Shown: positions 1-11,129 of the stretch, piece after piece
Numbering within the stretch: position 1 is the stretch's first letter
Layout: each line of letters opens with the position of its first letter
DNA from: Codonopsis lanceolata
Taxonomy: Eukaryota > Streptophyta > Magnoliopsida > Asterales > Campanulaceae
Assembly (NCBI GenBank): GCA_013146195.2
Contig: CM028378.1
Location: 44,703,099-44,767,098 of the forward strand
Length of the DNA: 64,000 nt
Direction of reading: 5' to 3'
Made by a program: the position numbers and the translations under genes
The notes under the pieces: generated by a model
Seen by the model: only the letters and a program-made list of their open reading frames with translations
Told to the model about the DNA's origin: nothing
Databases searched by the model: none

Positions 1-978
1 TTGCGGTAGAAAAAAAGAAAGTTGATAGCCATGGAAGGGGAATAGAGAGATTCTAACACATAAGTACCTCGGGTTCTGTGAAGAAGAAGCAAGTTAAGAC
101 AAAAAGATGTTAGAAGTTTGGAACCCAGTTATGAAAATGAGTAAAATATTTTAAACCCAGTTATTTGTGAGTACTAAATGTGATTTTGTTTGTAATATAA
201 GTTATGACCAATATGATAATTTTTAAGACCGCTTGTAGTAGTCTGAAAATTCAAATAAGTAAATTGTAGATTTTAGCTTTCTTTTGTAACAAAACACACA
301 CATTCATCAATTGGTTCTTTATTTTCTTCATTTTATTGACATTATGACACATTTTCTTTAACTCATTTATCTTAGCTTATTCAACGGTAATAACTAAACA
401 CACTACAAATTTTCTCAATATCTCGATACTCACCAATAAATCTATTATTATAGTAACAATTTTTCATATACATCTATAATGTCTTTACCAAACATATTTA
501 AGAAAGTAAAATCATATTATTTTTTAGTTTCAAATAAAGTTTTAGTCTCTCAAATGAGTTAGGGTATTTTTGTCATTTTAGAAAATATTGGACGATTTTT
601 TAACGATAATGGTTGGAAAGGGAAAATGATAAGAAAATAAAAATACAAGACGAAATAAATACAATTTTAAACTGTAGGACCTAATTTTAAAATAAGTACA
701 AGTCAAGAGATCAAATTATTAAGTCACTTGTTTGGTCCTAATTAATGGTGAGTGATTTATTATATTTGAGGCTATTTTTGTCTAAACATTATTTTTTGTC
801 ATGATAAATTTACTCATTTTGTCTTTAATTAAATGATGGGGGTTTATTTGGTGAATAATTATTTTTGTCATCTATTAATTTGTAATAAACAACCTTGACT
901 TTTATGTGTGGAGAGGGAGAGATATATCTGCTTCAGCGATGGGTGATCACTAGGTTTCATATATTTATATTTTTACAG
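1..978. other. AT-rich DNA upstream of the first visible P450 exon
   Basis: No coding exon, RNA gene or clear repeat boundary was recognised. The stretch ends in a good splice acceptor (TTTTTACAG at about 970-978), so part of it is probably intron of the P450 gene to the right, with earlier exons lying left of the window, or it is foreign DNA at a 5' truncation. Confidence 0.5.
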
Positions 979-2671
979 GTGACGTTTGAGAACATTGGCA
1001 AATATTTCGCTAGCTTTGAGCCGGGACCCATACTAGATAGCCTCGATAAATGTTTCGTTGGATTGTTGAGTGGGTTTAGAGCTTCTCGTGTCAATATTCC
1101 TGGCACTGCTTACCACTATGCGCTTCAGGTTTGTCTTTAATAAACTAACAAGTGATTTTGAACTAGTCGACCTTGGTTCAGCTCAATTGGTTGGTTGGTT
1201 AAACCAAAAACTATTTTCCCACATTCACACTTGCATTCAAGTCATCTTACATCACTCATCAAGGAGAAAAGCTTGCTTTTTCTGACTAAATTGTGTACTA
1301 TTGGCAGTGTCGAAAGAAGGCAATCGGAATATTTAAAGAGGAGCTGGAGAAGAGGAAGAAGAACCAGGAATACTGTTCCGGACCTATAAACGATCTATTA
1401 GATGGGCTGATGCGGTTGAAGGATGATGAAGGGAAGCAATTGAGTGAAATAGAGGTGCTCGATAACATTGTCAGTCTTCTTGTGGCAGGCTATGAATCCA
1501 CTGCTATTGCATCAATGTGGGCTATATATTACCTTGCCAAGTACCCCAAGGTTCTCCAAAAGCTTCGGGTATGTTTAACTATCATATATAGCTTAAATTA
1601 ACCGGAGTTGTTTTACAATCTCGTTTGCTTGTTACTCTTAGTGGAAGCGGTTACTAGCTAGATTGTGTTCCAGAAATTGAAGCGATCAAGAACAAAGGCA
1701 GAAGCAGTTATAAAATTCTAACATTTGCATTTTCGCTTATTATCTTGTTTACAGGAGGAAACCATGTCTCTTAGGAATAGTAAGAAGGAAGAGCTAGTTA
1801 CTAGTGACGAGATTATCAATTTGAAATATACAAACAAGGTATACGTACGTACTTAATAGTTGGATCTTATTGCATACAAAATCTTGTAATGTTACCGCAA
1901 GGCTGCTTCTGAATGCCACTAATGTTTTTAATACATAACTAGTAAATTAGTTTGAACATGGTGCACGCACGTACAGGTTGTGGAAGAAACAATAAGAATG
2001 GGTAACGCGGCATTATGTGTATTTCGAACAGCTACAAAAGATGTGGAGTACAAAGGTAGACGACAACCAAATTCATAGTTTGCGACTGAATTGGGGAAAC
2101 AGTGACGGTAATTGTTGGTTCTTTTCAGGTTACAAAATACCGAAAGGTTGGAAAGTGCTACTTTGGATTAGATGCCTCCACACCAATCCAGAAAACTTTG
2201 AGGATCCAATGTGCTTTAACCCTGATAGATGGGATGTAAGCTCGATCAGTAGCTTAATTTATTCACCAATCACTATATATTATACCTACATTAGCAGTAA
2301 CTGTCTTTTAATTGGGTGGTATGTACGTACGTACATTGTACAGGCACCAACAAGGCCCGGAACATACCTAGTATTTGGTGGAGGATCAAGACTGTGTGCT
2401 GGAAACATGCTTGCTCGTTTACAACTCTCCATCTTTCTCTACTATTTGACCACCGGATACAAGTAATTAATTAACCTGAACCTGAACCTGAACCTTCACT
2501 ATCTAGCTAGTTTATGACATATTGACATATATATACTAGGTACTTACAATATATAACTTGATATTAACTGTATTTTGCAGGTGGGAGTTGGTGAATCCAA
2601 ATGCAAAAGTAACCTATCTTCCCCATCCAAAACCAGTTGACGGTGTTGAGATTACCATTCACAAACTTTGA
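979..2671 (+). CDS. Cytochrome P450, CYP85 clan (CYP88/CYP729-like), 3' exons only
   Basis: Seven exons join in frame: 979-1128, 1308-1568, 1755-1838, 1977-2055, 2129-2235, 2344-2462 and 2581-2671 (TGA). Introns are GT-AG. The joined product is 296 residues, against about 480-500 for the family, so roughly 170-190 N-terminal residues (membrane anchor and helices A-E) are absent. The catalytic core is complete: I-helix AGYEST at residues 110-115, K-helix ETIR at 169-172, FNPDRW meander, and the haem loop FGGGSRLCAG with ligand Cys245. The IPKGW and TYLPHPKP motifs resemble ent-kaurenoic acid oxidase/CYP88 and related CYP85-clan enzymes, which hydroxylate terpenoids or steroids at the ER. The substrate cannot be told from sequence. 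No stop or frameshift was seen in the exons, so it is either a gene cut by the window edge or a 5'-truncated copy. Confidence 0.85.
2466..2498 (+). repeat. (CCTGAA)n microsatellite in the last P450 intron
   Basis: About four tandem copies of a six-base unit (CCTGAA) lie just after the splice donor at 2463. Simple repeat, no function inferred. Confidence 0.8.
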
Positions 2672-2910
2672 ATATATATGGTCATTTGTTTAAGCAACTC
2701 TTGTTCTAGGCTTGTAGCTGCTGCCTCCCAACCTTCATCTTTCAATTTTTATTATTTCCCATTTCATCAACTAAATTCATTGCTATCTTTCTACTTTCTT
2801 CAACTCATGATCTTCTCGACTATATTTTTATTTCCTATTTGTCATCGCGATGCATCCTTTTTTTTAAACCGCGATGCGTCATGGATTTTAGCGACTTGAA
2901 AAAAAATATA
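2672..2910 (+). other. P450 3' flank / probable 3' UTR
   Basis: Pyrimidine- and AT-rich sequence after the P450 stop codon. From about 2840 it contains two copies of a GCGATGC(A/G)TC motif of the kind that fills the repeat family at 22.7-25.0 kb, so the repeat may begin here. Confidence 0.4.
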
Positions 2911-2976
2911 TAGGAAAAATTACAGGTCGATCTATTTTTCAAAGTTTCTAATCGCTCCAGTACCGTGTTTTTTTTT

Positions 2977-4132
2977 GGCAAAACACACCTCCGGGCTACT
3001 GTACTTACCCAAAACTTGCAATTAGGCCACTGAGACGTCAAAATTTTCGGGATGGCCACTGTACCCGACTTATCTTGCACGTTAACTCATTTTTTAACGG
3101 ACGTTACCTTTTGACGTTATCTTTAAGTGAAATACCCTTTTTGCCCTCTCCTTCATCACTTAAACATCATTTCTTTGGAGCTACAGATGAGCAGATCAAA
3201 CCAATAGACCCAAACAAGCAATTTGAATGCTTAGATCAAACCAATAGACACCAAATCCAAAACGAAAATCAAACCCAAATTTGAAGGGAGAAGGACGTAA
3301 ATTCTCCAAAGCTTGTATGAAATGCCGATGCTCGGCTGGTTTGAGGCAAAACGACTCAAGATACCGATTCGATGCGTTGCCGGCATTTCCTCCATCATCG
3401 CCGGCGACGCCAACAACAACAACTACAAACCCGACCCGTAACACATTTTCAATGTGTCTCGCAAGTCACCGCCAATGAACGGCCAATATCTCTTCTTTGC
3501 CCAAAACCACGATGTCGACATCGAAGCGATCGGGGATCGAGTCGGCGTTAGCGGCTAGCGACTCACCGAGGCGGTGAGCCAACTCAACAACTCGGTGGAG
3601 GCGATGCTGCGTGGGGCAGCCCGGTGGGAAGGTGTTGACCAGAGGACGTGATCAACGACTTGAAGACGTGGATTAGCGGGCGATGAGTAGTCGTGAGACG
3701 TGTTTGGATGGGCCGGAAGAGATGGAATCAACGGTTTTGAACGAGGTGAAGGTGAAGGTGCGAGATCTAAGGAGTACATGAGCAATAGCTTAGCGATACT
3801 CGCCAACATCCTTCCCCTACTCGAAGTTTGGGCTCACGATGCATTGAAGGGTAATTTATTGGGAGTTTGACTTTTGTGTTTGATTTTGTAATTGACTGGA
3901 TCTCCTTTCACAGTTTGATTTTCTTGATTTTCTGGGTTTGAAGATGTTGATGATGAAGACGGGGGTAAAATAGACATTTAACCTAACTTAACGTCCAAAC
4001 TTAACGTTCATCCAAAAAAAAGGTTAACGTGCAAGATAAGTCTGGTACAGTGGCCATCCCGAAAATTTTGAAGTCTCAGTGGCCTAATTGCAACCTTTTG
4101 TATAGTACAGTGGCCCGGAGGTGTGTTTTGCC
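2977..4132 (+). mobile_element. Non-autonomous Mutator-like element (Pack-MULE 1)
   Basis: Long terminal inverted repeats of about 125 bp start GGCAAAACACACCTCCGGGC at 2977 and end with the reverse complement at 4132. A nine-T run flanks each end (2968-2976 and 4133-4141), consistent with the 9-bp target duplication of Mutator elements, although a homopolymer is weak evidence alone. There is no transposase. The GC-rich interior (3330-3845) is a captured host-gene fragment, so this is a Pack-MULE. It sits inside the poly-T stretch of an older TIR repeat. Its ends are related to those of the larger element at 4709-12092. Confidence 0.88.
3330..3845 (+). pseudogene. Captured pectin methylesterase (PMEI pro-region) fragment
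   Basis: Read across several frames, this segment spells out the inhibitor-like pro-domain of type-I plant pectin methylesterases. In order: an ISSIIAGDANNN-like stretch (about 3385-3425), HIFNVS, VTANE, DRLTEAVSQLNNSVEAMLRG (about 3536-3610), VINDLKTWISG (about 3650-3680), then MSSRETCLDG and a final SNSLAILANI (to about 3810). The frame changes at least three times and stops interrupt it, so it is not translated as one product. The catalytic esterase domain is absent. The GC content is well above the flanks, as expected for a captured exon. A homologous piece lies in the second MULE at about 11405-11660 in the opposite orientation. Confidence 0.75.
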
Positions 4133-4984
4133 TTTTTTTTTCAACCGGAAAAAGACATTTTTGGACGTGAAAAGACAGTGATACCCTTAATGAGTATGAG
4201 ACGCGCTACATAAATGAATCGTGGTGCATTAACTATTGAACTACGGTTCATTAATTTTTGCATCGCGATTCAATAGTTTAATTGCCTAGTCCTATTGCAC
4301 CACGATTTATCAATTTTATTGCATTAATTTTTGCACCGTGGTTCAATAGTTTAATTGTCTATTCTAATTATACCGCGGTACCAATTTTTATGTACCACGA
4401 TGAATTAACTTTTGAACCGCGATACATATACCTAATTCAAGTTGTACAGTGGTATCAACTTTTATGTACCACGATAAATTAATTTTTGAATTGCGATACA
4501 TAAAATATTATTAATTCATTTTTGCATCGCGATATTTAAATAATAATGAATCAGACCATGTCTTACACTTTCTTCTTCTATTTCCTCCGTCGTAAACCGC
4601 CTTCTTCCCCTTCCTTCTCTGCCTTCGTCCTATTAAAAATCATTCAACCCAGTACAGATCCATTACAATTTTGCACATAATGAATTAAAGAAACCGTTAA
4701 TTTTAAAAGGCAAAACACACAAATGGGCCACCCAACTTTGGACCTTATTGCAATTCGGCCACCGAAATTTTGGTTTATCTATTTTGGCCACCCTACTTTT
4801 ATTCTGTTGCAAGCGAGCCCATTTTCTAACAGACGTTAGACAAGGACGTTAAGTTTAGGGGCAAAGTAGGAAAAACATCAAAAAAATACATCAAAGGCAA
4901 AACAGGCATCTAGATCTCCCAGCTCTATTGCAGATCTGTTCCATTCTCTTCCAACTCTTTCTCATCTCCCAGCTAGATCTCCCA

Positions 4985-5024
4985 TCAAATCAACGACACT
5001 ACGAAAACGTCAACGTCCAGCGCC
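4985..5024 (+). pseudogene. Captured AN1 zinc-finger gene fragment, left piece
   Basis: The reading NDTTKTSTSSA ends at the CACTA insertion point. With one copy of the GCC duplication removed, it continues in the same frame as GGIKFTEKSRRSS from 11133. It is a Ser/Thr-rich linker like those between the A20 and AN1 domains of plant stress-associated proteins. It is too short to identify alone; the call rests on the right-hand piece. Confidence 0.55.
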
Positions 5025-5243
5025 CACTACAAGAAAAGATAGTATTTGGATCGCTTATTTGCCGTCCCTAAAAGTCTATTTGCCGTCCCTAATAGTATTT
5101 AGGACGGCCATAGGGACGGCAACATGGGGGCTTAAATAATATGGGTGCTAAATGTTTTAGGGACACGACGAGCCGTCCCTAAAGGTTTTTAAGGACGGAA
5201 TTTTTGCGGACCCTAATACATTTCAAAACGTTCTAAATAATTG

Positions 5244-5460
5244 GCAGGAAGACAAAAAGGACGGATTGTTGCCGTCTTAAATGTTTTGGCGCCAACACTT
5301 TTGGTTCTAAAATTTTGGTGGGAAAACAAAAAAGACCGATTGTTGGCGTCCTAAATGTTTTGACGCCAAAACTTTTGGTTCTAAAATTTTGGTGGGAAAA
5401 CCAAAAGGACCGATTGTTGACGTCCTAAATGTTTTGGCGCCAAAACTTTTGGTGGGAAAT
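5244..5460 (+). repeat. About 69-bp tandem repeat in the CACTA left arm
   Basis: About three imperfect tandem copies of a unit containing AAAGGACCGATTGTTG, CGTCCTAAATGTTTTGGCGCC and TTTTGGTGGGAAA. Such sub-terminal arrays are typical of CACTA elements. The copies differ at several positions. Confidence 0.75.
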
Positions 5461-6431
5461 TACAAAAAATTGTGACGGGTAATATTGAAAAAATTGATGG
5501 GAAACTTATTAAGGTCGACTTCCACCGTCCTAAAAAACAATTTTATATATTGATATATGCATTCTATTAACGAATTATAAATTTAGCATTTTCATCAATA
5601 CAACAAACAAAAGTTTTAGTAAAAGAAGATATCATTAATAATAAAAGATAATCATTACATCAATATGTTAATAAGATTAATTAACCAAACTACAAACAGC
5701 TTCTTGAAATATAAAAATATCATCTCAACTAGTTTAAACTACAAATTAGATCATAAAAACAAAAGCAAAGGCTAGTTTGATTTTTGACCAATGTGCATCG
5801 AACGACATCTTGCAATATTCTCAAAAGCAACCTGAAAAAATAAATGAAATAAAACAATCAATTGAAAAATAATCACATAATTTTTATTTTCCAAGGAAAT
5901 ATAAGAAAAATTATTATAAGCTCATTTTCATTTTAAACAGCTACTGGTAATTTTCTACAAAGAAAACAACATTTTGCGCACACAGAATATTCATAAGTCG
6001 AACCATTTGCAACCCTATACGGACCATATACTTGCTAAGAATAGAAATACAGCCTAGTTCCAAATTTAACATCAGTTTCCATTTCTTCATGCCAAGTAAT
6101 CTATAACTAAGGTCAAACAACATAAGAGAAAACAAAAAAGCTCCAATAAAAGGCAACAATCATCTTACCAGATTGCTTCCTTCTCATACCATTCAACATT
6201 GTAACTCTGCCAATTGCCATTAATAAGGACAATCAACAGATTAAAGTCTATGGTTGTCAATCAAACCAAGAGTAAGTGCAAAAGCATTCACCGTGAACAC
6301 ACACATTAAGAAAGAACAATATATTCTTCAATAACATGTATAGGGGAATGTATATGCATGAAAGGGTTGTGGATTCTTGGGTAGCAATGATAATGGGAAT
6401 ATTAGCTGGCTCAATACCCTGGTACACCATG

Positions 6432-6523
6432 ATGGTTACCCCATCAAATATTGAATGAGCATCGGCTATGAATCCGCATTTAGCGTACATGTCAATTAAA
6501 GATCCTATAGAAAAAGAATCAGA
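6432..6523 (-). pseudogene. Pentatricopeptide-repeat (PPR) gene fragment in CACTA
   Basis: On the minus strand the reading DSFSIGSLIDMYAKCGFIAD, then AHSIFDGV, is the conserved LIDMYAKCG core of plant PLS-type PPR proteins, which bind organellar RNA. Only about 30 residues match; after FDGV the similarity is lost. Without a start or context it is a captured, non-functional piece. Confidence 0.65.
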
Positions 6524-8839
6524 ACCAGTATAGGCGCGCTAGCGACCAAGTCTGTAGGTTTGTCAAAAAATTCTGCCACTAGCTCAGGCACCTGGGCACG
6601 TGAGCACTGTTTTGGTGACTTCCGACTATGGCGAACCTTCAGATAAGGTTACCATGTTGAGGTAATCACGGCTATGTCTTTTGATTGACTAGATATAGAT
6701 AGTTGACAGCCAGATTGGGGCTTAAGAATCAATCAGATCTGGGCATATGATACTCGTAAAGAGGGGCTGAAATTATATGCAGTTCAACTATAACCTCACC
6801 TAAAAAAAACTACATAAAGTTTTTTCCATCTCGGAAATTATCAATTTAACCGTCCACATTCTAACGACACATTTACATACGGTTTACAGTATTTGTAACC
6901 AGTTGTTTCCATAGAGACAACAGAAAGAGTACATGTAATGGTAAATGGGGGAACCAATGAATATGTAGGATAAGTATAAGCAACTGCAACAACATTTTAG
7001 ATGGGTGAAGATAAAAAAGGCTGGTACTTTTTCTTTTTAGTGTCCACAAGTAATACTCAGGCCTCCACGTAACCAAATATCAGAGAAATAAAAATAAGAT
7101 ATAGGATTGAGGAACATATGAATATCCTTATTCTATGAAGGCAACATAAATTTTATGATGTTTAGTAAACAATGTAATACATAAAGGCATGTTTCTTCAA
7201 AATTTTCAAAAAAAAAAAATTTGAGATACAAAAAACCCTGCAATTGTTTATAACAATTTTCTATGAAAATCATTAACAATGGTATTCAGAAAATATTTTG
7301 CTTAGAGCTACTTTTCATCCCATGGTACCACCAAAATGCATTCATCTATAAAGAACGAAATGTAGGTGGACAGAAGCATCACAATAACGTTATGTCAATC
7401 TTTCTATACCTGTGCCATGCTTGCACGTAGCTAAACAATGAACTCTTCATAAGCTTGACAGTAGGTTCCTGGCTTGTTCCATCTGCATCACTTACAAAAT
7501 GTAATCAAGGCATGCAAGCTGAGAGTTGAACTAGCCAATAAACTTTATTTAGCAGAATACCATTTCGTTGTAAAGCAGCCAAGAATGATTCATCACTTTT
7601 AGTGCTTGTGTATATGATCAGGGGCTTGGCTTGATATTTAACTAAAACAGAGCCATCACAAGAATTTGCATTCAATATTAGAAAGACCTGATTGACATCC
7701 AAAATAAATAATTGTGAAGCCTACATAAGCCCTTTTTTTTTTTTTTTTTTATCAATTCTCCATAAACAGAACACCAATCTGGTGAAGTAAACAGAAATTG
7801 AAAAGCACGTACCCATGTCAACAAGAGGAAAATCTGCAGTCCCATCCTCCCAAAATTCAAGCACATGGAGTTGGCGTATACTGGAATCATAGTACGAAAC
7901 TCCAACTTAGACAATGCAATTCTGGTAATCATGAATTTTATTTTATTTTTGGGGGGAAGGGGGGAGGGAGAAGTGCTACATGAACTACATGCAATAGAAA
8001 AGGATTAATCCAAGTTACAACCTGTGCACTCAACTACAAGCATGAGTAAATATTCTCATTCTCAAGCCTTCATGTGAACAATTAGAGTTGATATGTGGAT
8101 TGTAGTTCATCGCTTCCTAATAAATTAAAAGGAATAGATACGTAGCAATTGCAGGTATTAAAACCGTTCAAGTGTGTTATCATAGCTAGCCCCAGACAAA
8201 CATTAATAACAACTTTTTACATAAAAGAGAAGCTTACCTATGACCATGAATGAGGCATGCCATATAGACCTGCAAATAAATCCATACAAAATTATCTGCA
8301 AACTATGGCATAATGAAAATACTGACACAAGAAGAAACTTATAGAGTATGTAACACAGAAAATTTCAAGATAAGAAAGTAGTCGGCTATGTTTTTGAGTC
8401 AGCAACGAGCTGTTGAGTTGACGAGACACATCCACGGAGTTGAGGAAGATAATAGTCTCACCAATAATAAGAGGCAGGTCTTCCCTTTCCTGTTTGACAA
8501 TAGTTAATGATGGCCCTTAACATAAGCTTTTACGTGAAGTCCTAGTGGTGTGACAGAAGTCCAGAAATCAACATACTGGCTTGTAGAGTACGTTTGGAAG
8601 TTGAATGGCTAGTAACTATGAGGTTTGGATGCTGAGAAGTTTGACCAGTTCAAGCAGTGGATACCTCAGCAGATTTAACAAGCCAACTGTTATTCACCTT
8701 TCAGAATGTCTCCATCTGAGAATTATCTTTGCTACTGTAATGCCTCCAACTGTTAGATTTGAATAGTTGTATGATAGTGATGGACCAGTGATAGGAGCAG
8801 TAAAGGAAATAAGTAAAGGTGAACTATGTATGTCTGTGT

Positions 8840-8912
8840 AGACTAATGGTTACCAACTATCTTAAGTAGACTCATGGTTACCAACTATCTCAAGTAGACT
8901 CATGGTTACTAT
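8840..8912 (+). repeat. Short tandem repeat at the retrocopy target site
   Basis: A unit of about 31 bp (ACCAACTATCTYAAGTAGAC then TCATGGTT) occurs two to three times in tandem. The last copy contains the 16-bp sequence that was duplicated when the retrocopy inserted. Confidence 0.75.
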
Positions 8913-10132
8913 TTTTTTTTAGTTATATTAAAACTTTATTATATTGGAATTAATGAACGATTGATGTATTCGACTATAGATTTCAATAAAGGCACGACGC
9001 CATATATTCTCATCAATGCTAATTCCATCTCTTAATAAAGAGCAGTGAAAAGATTTCAAAATGCAGCTGTATCTTTCAATCCATCTTCCCCAATTTTTAT
9101 GCTACCATCTGCAAATTTCGCTTCACAAACGCTTGGGCTGGCACTTAATATCGGCGCCAAAACCCTCTGTATATGCCGTATTCTTGAATATTGTAGCTAG
9201 ATTATTCAAGTCCAAGCTAAGTTGTTTTCTGATTTTGTTTGAAATTACCGCACCAAACTGTTCCCCAAGCAGCTTTGTATTAGTATTATCATATTTGATT
9301 TCTGCGATAGCAATTGCTGATGCTTTCTCTAGGATTTCATCCACAAACTTCTCAGGATCAGTGAAGGAACCCGACAGGTTTGCTGCATTTGTTGGTTTCT
9401 CCTTCTGTGAACCCTTGGCCGCTTTAATAACTTTTGCTGTAACAGTATTGGAATTACTATTCACAGAAACCTGACTTTTGTCATGACTTTGCGAGGAAGC
9501 TGCTTTTTCGGGAAGCTCTGGCAGGACAAAGGCATCAGATGGAATGAGGGAAGCTAGATCAGGAGGTTGAACCTTCCCTACTGGAGGATTAGCCTCCAGG
9601 TCGACATAAGCTGGCTCTTTCCCTATTGCCTTCAGAAATTTGCCAAGATCACGAGTGGTAAGGGAGATTGACGTATCATTGGAGAGTGGGTGAAAGAAGC
9701 AGCACTCCTGAGTTTTAAATCCTTGATCTAACAACAATGAAACATGCCTTGATGATTCATTCACAACTACAAATGAAGTAACACAACCTAGGGGAACGTT
9801 AAGTATTTCCGCAAGTGCTTCTTCCGGTGCCATTCTCAATCCTCCTTTCCCCAGGCCAAGCCTTTGAGATAAAACTTTCATATCTACTCTGGTATCTGCC
9901 AACGCAGAAACAATATAATACCTATGCTTCTTATCCTTCAAGAATAAGTTCTTACTCAATCCACCTTTAATATGGCCCAACGTACTCTGCCTGAGCTTCA
10001 ACAGTCAAAACAACAGGATGCTCATATTGTGCGAATTCAATTTGAAGCTCCTGTAAGCGTACAAGCAGTTGTTCTTTGGAATAACTCATTTTCTCTCTCT
10101 GTCCGCTAAGAATTGAAGGGTGGAGACGGCCC
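8913..10132 (-). mobile_element. Processed retrocopy (retroposed mRNA) inside the CACTA
   Basis: The inserted unit reads on the minus strand as a whole mRNA copy: a 5' UTR from 10132, an uninterrupted coding region, a 3' UTR, an AATAAA signal at about 8937-8942 and a run of nine A (T on the plus strand, 8912-8920). It is flanked by a 16-bp direct repeat, GACTCATGGTTACTAT, at 8897-8912 and 10133-10148. Poly(A), lack of introns and a target duplication of this length are the marks of LINE-mediated retroposition. This is a third level of nesting: retrocopy in CACTA in MULE. Confidence 0.9.
9123..10089 (-). pseudogene. PRORSD1: Prolyl-tRNA-editing (YbaK/ProX deacylase) protein retrocopy, one frameshift
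   Basis: The family hydrolyses mis-charged aminoacyl-tRNA (Ala-tRNA-Pro) in trans. The ATG at 10089 begins MSYSKEQLLVRL and reads through VEAQAEYVG. One extra base in the GGGCC run at about 9974-9978 then shifts the frame into a stop. From there to TAG/TGA at 9123 about 285 codons are open in the other frame, with GHIKGGLSKNLFLKDKKHR, SQRLGLGKGGLRMAPEEAL and CVTSFVVVNES, the hallmarks of the ProX domain, followed by a C-terminal extension of about 130 residues (KFVDEILEKAS, LLGEQFGA). The reconstructed span of about 322 codons fits a full-length protein. I call it a pseudogene because of the frameshift, but a single-base assembly error would leave it intact. No introns interrupt it. Expression would depend on CACTA sequences. 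Confidence 0.87.
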
Positions 10133-10578
10133 GACTCATGGTTACTATGTTAAGCAAACTACCAAATCATCTTTTACATAATCAGATCATCGAAACAATA
10201 TTCAAAAATCTAAGTACACATTTGACATTACTTCACTCATTGTATTTTTCAACTAGAAAAATGTAACATTAGTTGGTTATCTCAGTCACTCCAAATTAAT
10301 CGGGGTAAAGGTCACAATGCCCTGAGAAGGGGCTCAAAAGCCCACTAAGTTTTTAAACTCATTTGTCAGTTAGACATTTCATCAAACACGTAATATACTT
10401 CAAACTATACTCCTTAAAATTAAAGACAATTAAATCAGGGTTCAAGCAAGCCATTATAAGCCTAACAGAATTGAATTGACTGGAAACTTAAATTATTGAA
10501 GATCACACGCACACACTGGAGAGAGAGAGAGAAGGGGAGAACCTCCTAGAGCGAGGTTAGAAATAAGAAGAAACACCG

Positions 10579-10734
10579 AACGTCAGTTTTGGTGGTGAAG
10601 TGACTAAGGCCTTGCAAACCCTTGAGTTGTTGGAAACCAATGACAATAACTGCACCTCCCATGAATTGAACAAACGGATCATGTGATAGAAAATCGACGA
10701 GAAATCCCAAGAAGAACAAAAGGAAAACAAATTG
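10579..10734 (-). pseudogene. Sulfate transporter (SULTR) exon fragment in CACTA
   Basis: On the minus strand the reading GFLVDFLSHDPFVQFMGGA, then IVIGFQQLKGLQGLSHFTTKTDV, matches the highly conserved transmembrane segment of plant H+/sulfate co-transporters. In SULTR proteins the corresponding motif is LGFL(V/I)DFLSH...GFMGGAA...LQQLKGLLG...F(T)KKTD. About 45 residues are present and the match ends after KTDV. Changes at conserved sites (for example DPF for AAI) show decay. No start or other exon was seen nearby. Confidence 0.72.
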
Positions 10735-11129
10735 TAAAATATCATCTACTATAATTAAGATGAGGAGGAGATAGAACTCACTTCTGCACACGCTCCTTCG
10801 TATCCCTAATTGGATCTGCCACTGAAGCTAGTAACTAGTAAGAGTTTCTCCTAGAAAACCCTAGAAAATTAGGACGGGGGAGAATGGGAGAGAACGGGAG
10901 GGAAGTGAGAAGCGGGAAAAAGTTTTAGGAATATTAGTAGGTGAAACTTTGGTAATTTTCATCTAGCCGCCCAATTCACCATCGAAACTGCTGGGGACGC
11001 TAGGTGACCGTACTAAATAAAAGTATTTGTTTTCCTTAAATTTGGCAAACCTAATTTACTATATAATAGGGTCGAAGGATAGATGCGACCTAAAAAGTGG
11101 GGTCCTTAAAACTACTTTTTCTTGTAGTG

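Larger units (their letters stand above)
2911..4560. repeat. TIR-type repeat of the GATGCATC-rich family, interrupted by a MULE
   Basis: The left end (ATTACAGGTCGATC, then a CTTTTTAA-like block and a poly-T run) matches the ends of elements at 22.7-25.0 kb. After the inserted MULE (2977-4132) the sequence resumes with CAACCGGAAAAAGACATTTTT and GATACCCTTAATGAG. These blocks are also found at 22.83-22.88 kb and 24.58-24.65 kb. 4200-4560 is filled with degenerate units of about 30 bp built around GCATCGCGAT / ACCACGAT. No coding capacity. The right boundary is uncertain. Confidence 0.55.
5025..11129. mobile_element. CACTA (En/Spm-type) transposon, non-autonomous, carrying gene fragments
   Basis: The left end is CACTACAAGAAAAGATAGT at 5025 and the right end is the inverted CTTTTTCTTGTAGTG finishing at 11129. 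The 3-bp target duplication GCC is present on both sides (5022-5024, 11130-11132), exactly as CACTA elements make. The left sub-terminal region (5040-5215) is rich in short repeated CCGTCCCTAAA / AGGACGGC motifs, the usual transposase-binding region. No transposase-like coding was recognised. The cargo, all on the minus strand, is a PPR-like piece, a sulfate-transporter-like exon and an inserted retrocopy of a prolyl-tRNA-editing protein. It lies inside Pack-MULE 2 and is therefore younger than it. Confidence 0.93.

Noticed and set aside
9123..9474. Open plus-strand frames over the tRNA-editing retrocopy
   Set aside because: They are antisense shadows of the minus-strand ProX-domain frame, which matches a known family.
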